Source: PKWO01 sp036561005 (lineage in GTDB: Bacteria > Pseudomonadota > Gammaproteobacteria > Burkholderiales > Burkholderiaceae_D). Taken from it: a stretch of DNA of 64,000 nt. This document shows positions 25,669-33,266 of the stretch, piece after piece (position 1 is the first letter of the stretch; every line of letters starts with the position of its first letter). Made by a program: the position numbers and the translations under genes. The stretch covers positions 62,001 to 126,000 of the forward strand of contig DATBQE010000140.1 of the NCBI GenBank assembly GCA_036561005.1, given 5' to 3'. The notes beneath the pieces were generated by a model. It ran no database searches, was not told the origin of the DNA, and saw nothing but the letters and a program-made list of their open reading frames with translations.

Positions 25669-25784
25669 GCACGACTTCGCCGGAGGGGGCGTCAGGGTGA
25701 ATTCTGTCGCCGATTTTTGTCCGTAATTCATGGCTGCCGGGCAAATCCGCACCAGGTTCATATTTCTTTACACAGAATGTATCG

Positions 25785-26933
25785 ATGAAATTTCCAAATT
25801 TGAGAATCAGAAGAAAATCTGTTCTGCCGTTGGTTCAAGGCGGAATGGGTGTGGGTATCTCCGCGCACAGATTGGCCGGAAGCGTTGCGGCAGCCGGTGC
25901 GGTCGGTACGATTTCCAGCGTGGACTTGCGGCGCCACCATCCCGACTTGATGGAGCAAACCGGAAAATCGCGCGACAAGGAATTGATCAATGCGGTCAAC
26001 CTGCAGGCGCTCGACCGTGAGATCAAAGCGGCGCTGTCGCTTGCCGCAGGTTGCGGCCTGATTGCAGTCAACGTCATGCGCGCGGTTGCCGACTATGCCG
26101 CTTACGTGCGCCAGTCTTGCGAAAGCGGCGCCGCAGCCATCGTCGTCGGTGCCGGCCTGCCGCTCGATTTGCCCGATCTCGCAGCTGACTTTCCCGATGT
26201 CGCATTAATTCCCATTCTCTCCGATGCGCGCGGCATTGCGCTGGTCCTGAAAAAGTGGATGCGCAAAAACCGACTGCCTGACGCCATCGTGATCGAAAAT
26301 CCGCGCTTTGCCGCCGGCCATCTTGGCGCTGCGCATATGAGCGAAGTCAACGATCCGCGTTTCGCATTCCCGGCGGTTTTGGAAGGAACGTTTGACGTGT
26401 TCAGGCAGTTGGGAATCGAGCGCGAAAAAATACCGCTGATTGCCGCCGGTGGCATCCATACGCATGAACAGGTAGCGGAGCTTTTCGGTCTGGGCGCCAA
26501 TGCAGTGCAACTGGGTACGCCGTTTGCCGTCACGGAGGAGGGCGACGCCCATCCGTCATTCAAGAAAGTGCTGGCCGAGGCCCGGCCGGAAGACATTGTG
26601 ACCTTCATGAGCGTCGCCGGCTTGCCGGCGCGCGCGGTGCTTACGCCGTGGCTCGAACGCTACCTCGAAAAAGAAGAGAAATTGCAGGGCAAAGCCGGCC
26701 CCAAGGAATGCACCGTGGGCTTTGACTGTCTGGCGCAATGCGGCCTGCGCGACGGCATCGCCAAGGCCGGCCAGTTCTGCATCGATACCCAATTGGCTTT
26801 CGCGCTGAAGGGCGACCTCAAGCGCGGGCTTTTTTTCCGCGGCTCGGAAAGCCTTCCATTCGGCAGCGCCATCAGGCCGGTGCGCGAATTAATCGACTAT
26901 CTATTGACCGGCACACGCGCCGTGGCGGCGTAA
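25785..26933 (+). CDS. Nitronate monooxygenase family FMN protein
   Basis: TIM-barrel flavoprotein of the 2-nitropropane dioxygenase family, which oxidises nitronates using FMN; some members are instead FabK-like or detoxify propionate-3-nitronate. Signatures: LPLVQGGMGVGISAHRLAG near the start, VNVMRAVADY, AAIVVGAGLPLDLP, the phosphate-binding IPLIAAGGIHTHEQVAE with GANAVQLGTPFAVTEE, and GFDCLAQCGLRDG near the end. The length of 382 aa is normal. A strong intrinsic terminator follows 31 bases after the stop. Physiological substrate unknown. Confidence 0.88.
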   Translation: MKFPNLRIRRKSVLPLVQGGMGVGISAHRLAGSVAAAGAVGTISSVDLRRHHPDLMEQTGKSRDKELINAVNLQALDREIKAALSLAAGCGLIAVNVMRAVADYAAYVRQSCESGAAAIVVGAGLPLDLPDLAADFPDVALIPILSDARGIALVLKKWMRKNRLPDAIVIENPRFAAGHLGAAHMSEVNDPRFAFPAVLEGTFDVFRQLGIEREKIPLIAAGGIHTHEQVAELFGLGANAVQLGTPFAVTEEGDAHPSFKKVLAEARPEDIVTFMSVAGLPARAVLTPWLERYLEKEEKLQGKAGPKECTVGFDCLAQCGLRDGIAKAGQFCIDTQLAFALKGDLKRGLFFRGSESLPFGSAIRPVRELIDYLLTGTRAVAA

Positions 26934-26964
26934 TTTTTTGTCGCGCGATAAACGTTGAGACGCG

Positions 26965-26991
26965 AACGGGACGCTTTTGCGTCCCGTTTTT
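26965..26991 (+). terminator. Intrinsic terminator after nitronate monooxygenase
   Basis: A perfect 10-bp stem (aacgggacgc / gcgtcccgtt) with a tttt loop runs into a T-tract. The reverse strand has no T-run, so it acts on the plus strand; the convergent usp gene ends just to its right. Confidence 0.92.
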
Positions 26992-27001
26992 CACATCCGG
27001 T

Positions 27002-27841
27002 TCAATGCGCCATCAGCACCGGCACCGTCATGGTGGTCAACACGGTCTTCGTCACGCCACCCAACAGCAGTTCGCGGAAACGTGTATGGCCATAGCCGCC
27101 CATGACGATCAGGTCGGCACCGATATCCGAGCATAGCGACAACAGCGAGTTGCCGACGTCAATGTTGGTCACCTGATTCAATACTTCAACCTTCACCTTG
27201 TGCCGGGCCAGGAACAGGGCGATGTCTGCGCCCGGTTGTTCCCCGTGCGCGTCGAAGCGCGCCGAAGGGTTGAAGACCGCAACCGTGACGCTCTTGGCAC
27301 GCCGGAGCAGGGGCAGTGCTGTTGTGATGGCACGCGTTGCTTCCATGCTGCCGTCCCAGGCGATCAAGGCGCGCCGGCCCGTATGTTCGAAGCGCCCGGC
27401 ATATGGCACCACCAATACAGGCCGCGCGCAATTGAGCATGAGATATTCCGGCAGATCGGAGACCAGCCGGGAGAATGTGTCTTCCGGATCGGTCTGGCTT
27501 ACCACGACCAGATCGCTGTAGCGGGCCTGCAATACCAGACCGCCTTCAGGTTCGTCGTCCACCAGGCGCTTTTCGTAGGACAGCACGCCCATGCTCTTGG
27601 CAATTTTTTCGAACTCGACCAGCGCTTTGTTGGCCGATTCATACAATGCGTCGACCTGGGCGGCAATGATGGAGCCGGCGACGCCGAAGGCGCTCTCCTG
27701 ATAGACGAAGCGAGATAATCCGCTCATGGCGGCGCCGACCAGATGGGCTTCTTCGGCGATGGCGATCTCCGCAGCAATTTTTATGCGGGCGGCGGCGTGA
27801 GGCGATTGGTCAACATGAACGAGTATGGTCTTGTACGACAT
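27002..27841 (-). CDS. Tandem universal stress protein (two UspA domains)
   Basis: Two UspA folds in one 279-aa chain. The first starts MSYKTILVHVDQSPHAAAR; the second has ALIAWDGSMEATRAI and the ATP-binding signature GGYGHTRFRELLLGGVT before VPVLMAH. Tandem Usp proteins of this type occur in low-oxygen and stationary-phase regulons. The ATG at 27841 gives the normal family N-terminus; an in-frame extension to 27922 has no similarity. It is divergent from the pat gene across a 386-bp region with one FNR-type site, though that site's -10 geometry favours pat. Confidence 0.9.
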   Translation of the reverse strand: MSYKTILVHVDQSPHAAARIKIAAEIAIAEEAHLVGAAMSGLSRFVYQESAFGVAGSIIAAQVDALYESANKALVEFEKIAKSMGVLSYEKRLVDDEPEGGLVLQARYSDLVVVSQTDPEDTFSRLVSDLPEYLMLNCARPVLVVPYAGRFEHTGRRALIAWDGSMEATRAITTALPLLRRAKSVTVAVFNPSARFDAHGEQPGADIALFLARHKVKVEVLNQVTNIDVGNSLLSLCSDIGADLIVMGGYGHTRFRELLLGGVTKTVLTTMTVPVLMAH

Positions 27842-28227
27842 GATAGCTCCCGGTAAGTGATGAACATTGAAGCCTGCAGAGACCGAGTCCGGTTTCGAGT
27901 GCAAATCCCGATGCAATGTCAATGTTCGACGTCAATACGATTTCGAATTCCAGCATGGGGCAAATCAACTGGCCGGTATGAAAAGAAATGAACCCGCCGG
28001 ACTACCCGTAAATCTAGTCTGCGCCTTGCAGCCTGCGTCTATTTTGATCTACATCAATCCGCGTAGAGACTCTTGTTCTTAGTATCCAATACAGCAGAAA
28101 TGAACGAACATCGCAGTTTAAAATAATCCGCAGCAGCAACCTTCAGCCAACAATGCGGCATCTTCCGGAAACGGATGTCTGCCGCCTGCGCAAAAACACT
28201 TGCATTGCCAATCTGATCGGGCCAATC
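27842..28227. other. Divergent promoter region usp / pat
   Basis: This 386-bp region separates the universal stress protein and the acyl-CoA synthetase/acetyltransferase. It holds one FNR-type site (28044-28057) with TAGTAT at 28080-28085 for the rightward gene. No coding gene or RNA gene is supported here. Confidence 0.6.
28044..28057 (+). promoter_or_regulatory. FNR-type site before pat
   Basis: TTGATCTACATCAA, a perfect consensus match, with the good -10 hexamer TAGTAT (28080-28085) beginning 22 bases downstream, as expected for a site centred at -41.5. A leader of about 135 bases would precede the ATG at 28228. Confidence 0.82.
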
Positions 28228-30939
28228 ATGAGCATCAGGAATTTGAAGTATTTCTTTGAAGCGCGCTCCGTCGCCATCATCGGCGCCTCGGCCAGGCCGC
28301 ATTCGGTGGGGGCCACCATCGTCGCCAACATCCAGCATGGCGGGTTTGCCGGGGAAATATTCTTCGTCAATCCGAAGCATGATTCGCTCGACGGGCGTCC
28401 GTGTTTTCGCAGCGTTGCCGATTTGCCGCATGCGCCCGACCTGGCGGTGATCTGTACCCCGCCGCAAACCATCCCTGCGATCATCGCCGAATTGGGCGTC
28501 AAGGGAACCAAGGCGGTCATTGTCATCACGGCCGGGTTGGGAGCGATCAAGGACGACGATGGCACCAGCATCAAGCAAGCCATGCTCGATGCTGCCAAGC
28601 CTCATCTGATGCGCATCATGGGTCCCAATTGCGTCGGTTTGCTGGTGCCCAATATCGGGCTGAACGCCAGTTTTGCCCATACGGACGCACTTTCCGGGCA
28701 ACTTGCTTTCGTGTCGCAATCCGGCGCACTGGTAACCGGCGTTCTCGATTGGGCCAAGTCGCGCGAAATCGGCTTTTCCAAATTCATTTCCCTGGGCGAT
28801 AGTGCCGACGTCGATTTCGGCGACTTGCTCGACTACCTTGCCGGCGACCCGCATACGCGGGCGATCCTCTTGTATGTAGAAGATGTGCGGCATGCGCGTA
28901 AATTCATGTCGGCGGCGCGCGCGGCAGCGCGCAGCAAGCCGGTATTGGTCGTCAAGGCAGGACGCGCACCGGAAGGCGCGAAGGCGGCGGCATCCCACAC
29001 CGGCGCGCTGGCCGGTGCAGACGACGTCTACGACGCAGCCATACGGCGCGCCGGCATGCTGCGCGTGCGGACCACCGAAGACCTGTTTAATGCGGTCGAA
29101 ACACTGGCCAGCGCGCATACGCGGATACGCCGCGCCGATGAACTCGAGGAGAACCTGATTATCCTGACCAACGGCGGCGGCCCCGGCGTGATGGCGACCG
29201 ATGCGCTGATCGAGGCAGGCGGCAAGCTCGCCGGCTTGAGCGAGGCGACCCTTGAGGCGTTGAATGCTCTGTTGCCATCGAACTGGTCGGGTAGCAATCC
29301 GGTCGATATCATCGGCGATGCAGTCGTCGAGCGTTACCTCGGCACGCTGGAAATACTGCTGCGCCAGCCCGCTTCCGACGCAATCCTGTTTCTTCATGCC
29401 CCTACCGCGATTGTGCCGAGCGCAGAGATTGCGGCCGCCGTAGCACCGGTGCTCAAGCACAGCGATCACAACGTATTTTCATGCTGGCTTGGCGGCAGTG
29501 CGGTCAAGGATGCGCGACGCATTTTTTCGCTCGCCGGCATTCCCGATTTCGATACACCGGAAGACGCCGTGCAGGGGTTTGCCCAAGTAATGCAATATCG
29601 GCGCAACCAGCGCCTGTTGATGCAGGTGCCGACGATGGAAAAGCTGGCGGCGCCGGACAAGGCGGCCGTCCGCGAAATTGTCGGCAGCGCAGCGCGCCAA
29701 GGACGTGCCGCGCTGTCGGAGCCGGAAGCGAAGGCGATACTTGCTGCATACGGTATACCGGTTTCGCAAACGCGTGTGGCAAACGGTGTCGAGCAGGTTG
29801 CAGAACAGGCGCGCGCGATTGGCTTTCCGGTTGCCATCAAAATATTGTCGCCCGATATTTCGCACAAATCCGACGTCGGCGGGGTGGTGCTCGACATCGA
29901 GACCGAGGCGGCAGCGACGGAAGCCGCGCGCGCAATGTGGCAGCGCATCGGCAAGCATTTGCCGGCGGCGCGCCTGGATGGTTTCTCGGTACAAACCATG
30001 GTGCGCAGGCCCGACGCGACCGAATTGATCGTCGGCGTAGCCACCGATCCCACCTTCGGCCCGGTGATCCTGTTCGGCCATGGTGGAACCAGCGTGGAAG
30101 TGGTCAATGATCACGCCATTGGCTTGCCGCCCTTGAACCAGGTATTGGCACGCGATATGGTGGCCCAGACCCGCATTGCAAAAGTCCTTGCCGGCTACCG
30201 TAACCGCGCGCCGGCCAACCTGGAAGAGATATACCGTACGCTCGTTCGGATATCACATCTGATAGCGGACACTCCAGAAATCGCCGAGCTCGACATCAAC
30301 CCCTTGCTGGCCGATGCGCAAGGCGTGATTGCCCTTGACGCAAGAATCCGCCTCCATCCTGCCGACCGGACCGGCGCTGCGCCAAGCGGCGGCGTCAATC
30401 GTTTCGCCATACTGCCTTACCCGGATGAACTGGAGCAACACGTCCAATGGCAGGGCGCGCCCTTGCTGCTGCGGCCGATCATGCCGGAAGATGCGCAGGC
30501 GCACCTGGCGTTTTTCAAAATGCTCGATGCCGAGGATATCCGCAACCGCGCCTTTACCAGCTTGCACGAATTGCAACCTTCGCAAATCGCCCGCATGACG
30601 CAGATCGACTATGACCGTTCGATGGCATTTATTGCGACACGCACCGCAGCCGATGGCGTGCCGGAGACTCTGGGGGTGGCCCGGGCGGTGGCCGACCCTG
30701 ACAATGACCAGGCCGAATTCGCCATTATCGTGCGCTCCGACCTGAAGGGGCAGGGTCTTGGCACACTGTTGCTGGGTAAATTGATCGCTTACAGCCGACA
30801 ACATGGCACGCGCGAAATGATCGGCGAGACCATGAAACACAATATTGGCCTGCTCGGCCTTGCCCAGCATCTGGGCTTTGAGGTGGCGCCGGCCCTGGAC
30901 GACGAAACCGTCCAATTGCGCCTGCAATTGAATGACTGA
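28228..30939 (+). CDS. Pat/Pka-type protein acetyltransferase fused to NDP-forming acyl-CoA synthetase
   Basis: A 903-aa protein with the Pat (YfiQ) layout: CoA-binding domain (SVAIIGASARPHSVGATI), succinyl-CoA-ligase-like domains (MGPNCVGLLVP, FVSQSGALVTGVLDWA, HTGALAGADDVYDAA, NGGGPGVMATDA), an ATP-grasp domain (LSPDISHKSDVGGVVLDI, FGPVILFGHGGTSVE) and a C-terminal GNAT domain from about residue 750 (IIVRSDLKGQGLGTLLLGKLI). Family members acetylate lysines, for example of acetyl-CoA synthetase, and so couple acetyl-CoA state to metabolism. The ATG at 28228 matches the family start. The FNR-type promoter suggests use under low oxygen. Some fused relatives keep synthetase activity; not decidable here. 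Confidence 0.88.
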   Translation: MSIRNLKYFFEARSVAIIGASARPHSVGATIVANIQHGGFAGEIFFVNPKHDSLDGRPCFRSVADLPHAPDLAVICTPPQTIPAIIAELGVKGTKAVIVITAGLGAIKDDDGTSIKQAMLDAAKPHLMRIMGPNCVGLLVPNIGLNASFAHTDALSGQLAFVSQSGALVTGVLDWAKSREIGFSKFISLGDSADVDFGDLLDYLAGDPHTRAILLYVEDVRHARKFMSAARAAARSKPVLVVKAGRAPEGAKAAASHTGALAGADDVYDAAIRRAGMLRVRTTEDLFNAVETLASAHTRIRRADELEENLIILTNGGGPGVMATDALIEAGGKLAGLSEATLEALNALLPSNWSGSNPVDIIGDAVVERYLGTLEILLRQPASDAILFLHAPTAIVPSAEIAAAVAPVLKHSDHNVFSCWLGGSAVKDARRIFSLAGIPDFDTPEDAVQGFAQVMQYRRNQRLLMQVPTMEKLAAPDKAAVREIVGSAARQGRAALSEPEAKAILAAYGIPVSQTRVANGVEQVAEQARAIGFPVAIKILSPDISHKSDVGGVVLDIETEAAATEAARAMWQRIGKHLPAARLDGFSVQTMVRRPDATELIVGVATDPTFGPVILFGHGGTSVEVVNDHAIGLPPLNQVLARDMVAQTRIAKVLAGYRNRAPANLEEIYRTLVRISHLIADTPEIAELDINPLLADAQGVIALDARIRLHPADRTGAAPSGGVNRFAILPYPDELEQHVQWQGAPLLLRPIMPEDAQAHLAFFKMLDAEDIRNRAFTSLHELQPSQIARMTQIDYDRSMAFIATRTAADGVPETLGVARAVADPDNDQAEFAIIVRSDLKGQGLGTLLLGKLIAYSRQHGTREMIGETMKHNIGLLGLAQHLGFEVAPALDDETVQLRLQLND

Positions 30940-30957
30940 AGTTTGCGCGGCGCTTTT

Positions 30958-30971
30958 TTGATCCAAATCAA
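30958..30971 (+). promoter_or_regulatory. FNR-type site before hemN
   Basis: TTGATCCAAATCAA, a perfect consensus match 76 bases before the hemN start. The -10-like TACACT (30994-30999) begins exactly 22 bases after it. It starts 19 bases after the pat stop, so hemN has its own low-oxygen promoter. Confidence 0.85.
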
Positions 30972-31047
30972 GGAACCAATGCGACGCTCTGCCTACACTT
31001 CGTTTCAGGCTTTCTGATTTCGCGGAAAGCCATGATCGGAGAAAACC

Positions 31048-32448
31048 ATGTCGGCAGTCCTTGCCCAAGCAATTGAATTCGATGCAGCCCTGATTCGAAA
31101 AATGAATCAATTGGGTCCACGGTACACGTCTTATCCCACTGCAGATCGATTTACCGACGGCTTTGGCTATCGCGAGTACCTGCAGGCAGTCGCCGCATTG
31201 CGCACCCGGGGTAGCCGCGCTGCGCTGTCCCTGTATGTCCACGTACCGTTTTGCGATACGGTTTGCTATTACTGCGCCTGCAACAAGATCGTCACCAAGA
31301 ACCGGGAAAAAGCGGCCGTCTATCTCGGTTACCTGAAACGAGAAATCGAGATGCAGGGGCGCCTGTTCGAAGGCATGAACCATATCGAGCAACTGCATTT
31401 CGGCGGCGGAACGCCAACCTATCTCAGCGACGATCAAATGAGCGACCTCTTGCTGCATTTGCGCCGCTGGTTCCAATTCGCTCCCGATGAGGTCGGCGAA
31501 TATTCAATTGAAATCGACCCGCGCACCGTGTCGGGCGAACGTATCCATAGCCTGCGTGCACAAGGTTTCAACCGACTCAGTCTCGGCGTGCAGGATTTCG
31601 ATCCCGATGTGCAGAAGGCAGTCAACCGCATCCAGCCGGAAGCCGATACGCTGGCCGTCATGCAGGCCGCCCGCGATGCAGGCTTTCGATCAATCAGCAT
31701 CGACTTGATCTACGGCCTGCCCAAGCAAAACCTGATGACGATGTCGCAGACATTGAGCAAAGTGATTGCGGCACGGCCGGATCGCATCTCCGCCTACAGC
31801 TACGCCCATCTGCCGCACCTGTTCAAGCCGCAGCGGCGCATAGCCGATCACGACATGCCCAGCGCGGAGACGAAGCTCGACCTGCTGCACCTTTGCATCA
31901 AACGCCTCACCGAGGCGGGTTACGTGTACATTGGCATGGATCACTTTTCCCTGCCGGACGACGACCTGGCCGTCGCCCAGCGCCAAGGGCGTCTGCATCG
32001 TAATTTTCAGGGCTACTCGACGCATGCGGACTGCGACCTGGTGGCATGCGGGGTCTCGGCAATCAGTTCTGTCGGCGGCACCTACAGCCAGAATGAAAAG
32101 ACGCTCGACGCATACTACGAACGACTCGACGGCAATGCACTTCCCATCGCGCGCGGTCGTCAACTGACGATGGACGATACCTTGCGCCGCTTCATCATCC
32201 AGATGCTGATGTGTAACTTCGAATTGTCGATCGAATCGCTGGAGACCGCTTATCCCATCACGTTCACCAGCTATTTTGCGACCGAACTGGAGAAACTGAA
32301 GCTTCTGGCCAATGACGGCCTGCTGACCATCGACGCAGCATGGCTCAGCGTCACGCCGAAAGGACGGCTGTTGATTCGCAACATCTGCATGGCGTTCGAC
32401 CGCTACCTCGGCGCACCGCAAGAACTGCGCTACTCCAAGACAATCTGA
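31048..32448 (+). CDS. hemN: Oxygen-independent coproporphyrinogen III oxidase
   Basis: Radical SAM enzyme that converts coproporphyrinogen III to protoporphyrinogen IX without oxygen. The cluster motif is VHVPFCDTVCYYCACNKI (CxxxCxxC, with the next Cys as in true HemN), followed by QLHFGGGTPTYLS and RLSLGVQDFDPDVQKAVNR; the C-terminal HemN domain is complete. The length of 466 aa and N-terminus (RKMNQLGPRYTSYPTADRF) are those of genuine HemN rather than the HemW paralogue. The FNR-type promoter and downstream cco assembly genes fit a role in heme supply for cbb3 oxidase under low oxygen. Confidence 0.95.
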   Translation: MSAVLAQAIEFDAALIRKMNQLGPRYTSYPTADRFTDGFGYREYLQAVAALRTRGSRAALSLYVHVPFCDTVCYYCACNKIVTKNREKAAVYLGYLKREIEMQGRLFEGMNHIEQLHFGGGTPTYLSDDQMSDLLLHLRRWFQFAPDEVGEYSIEIDPRTVSGERIHSLRAQGFNRLSLGVQDFDPDVQKAVNRIQPEADTLAVMQAARDAGFRSISIDLIYGLPKQNLMTMSQTLSKVIAARPDRISAYSYAHLPHLFKPQRRIADHDMPSAETKLDLLHLCIKRLTEAGYVYIGMDHFSLPDDDLAVAQRQGRLHRNFQGYSTHADCDLVACGVSAISSVGGTYSQNEKTLDAYYERLDGNALPIARGRQLTMDDTLRRFIIQMLMCNFELSIESLETAYPITFTSYFATELEKLKLLANDGLLTIDAAWLSVTPKGRLLIRNICMAFDRYLGAPQELRYSKTI

Positions 32449-32459
32449 AATTGTCGGCC

Positions 32460-33266
32460 ATGAACGCGTTCAGCCTGCTTCCGGTTTTCCTTGTCGGCCT
32501 GTTGGGCAGCGTGCATTGTGTCGGCATGTGCGGCGGCATCGTCGGCGCCCTGTCCATGGGATCGCCTGCGGCAAAGCGTTTTCCTGTACCCGTTGTGGCG
32601 CTGGCGCAAACAGGCGCGGTGAATGCGGCACAGTCAGTATCGTGGTTGCCTGCCCTGTTTCGCGTCGCATCCTACAATCTGGGAAGAATCGGCAGCTATG
32701 CCATAGCCGGCGCGCTGGCTGGCGGGCTGGCGCGCAGCATTGTCTTGTTTGCCGACATCGCCGGCCTGCAGCTTGCTGCCTACATCGTTGCCAACCTGAT
32801 GCTCGTATTGCTCGGAACGTATCTGATGGGTTCCAGGTTCGGCCTTGTAAAGCTCGAACTGGCGGGGCGCGGCATATGGCGGCATGTGATGCCGTTGACC
32901 AGGAATCTGCTGCCGCTCGATAGCGCCTGGAAACTGGTGTTGGCCGGCGCTATATGGGGCTGGCTACCTTGCGGCATGGTGTATAGCATGCTATTTACCG
33001 CATTGTTGTCCGGTTCCGCCACGACGGGCGCGGCAGTCATGATTGCATTTGGACTGGGAACGCTGCCCACCTTGCTCGTGCTGGGAATGTTCGGTGCGAC
33101 CTTGCGCCAATGGACGCAGCGCAAGGCAGTGCGTATTGCGTGCGGTGCGATTGTGCTCGCCTACGGCCTGGCCGGTTTTGTTCATGCCGCACACCCCTCG
33201 CAGGCAGTGCATGCAACCTGGCTTGATCGCCTTTGCATCAGCCCGGTCTCAGGAGTGACGCAATGA
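32460..33266 (+). CDS. UreH/TauE-like membrane protein with HCxGMCGG motif
   Basis: About 268 aa with six or more membrane segments, starting with GLLGSVHCVGMCGGIVGALS. The HCxGMCGG motif marks the UreH-type sulfite exporter/DsbD-related family, whose members often sit beside cbb3 oxidase assembly genes. A second conserved segment, GAIWGWLPCGMVYSML, repeats a Pro-Cys-Gly motif. It may move or handle a metal or thiol for oxidase assembly; this is inference from context. The ATG at 32460 lies 11 bases after hemN, and its stop overlaps the ccoI start by four bases, so the genes form one operon. Confidence 0.82.
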   Translation: MNAFSLLPVFLVGLLGSVHCVGMCGGIVGALSMGSPAAKRFPVPVVALAQTGAVNAAQSVSWLPALFRVASYNLGRIGSYAIAGALAGGLARSIVLFADIAGLQLAAYIVANLMLVLLGTYLMGSRFGLVKLELAGRGIWRHVMPLTRNLLPLDSAWKLVLAGAIWGWLPCGMVYSMLFTALLSGSATTGAAVMIAFGLGTLPTLLVLGMFGATLRQWTQRKAVRIACGAIVLAYGLAGFVHAAHPSQAVHATWLDRLCISPVSGVTQ

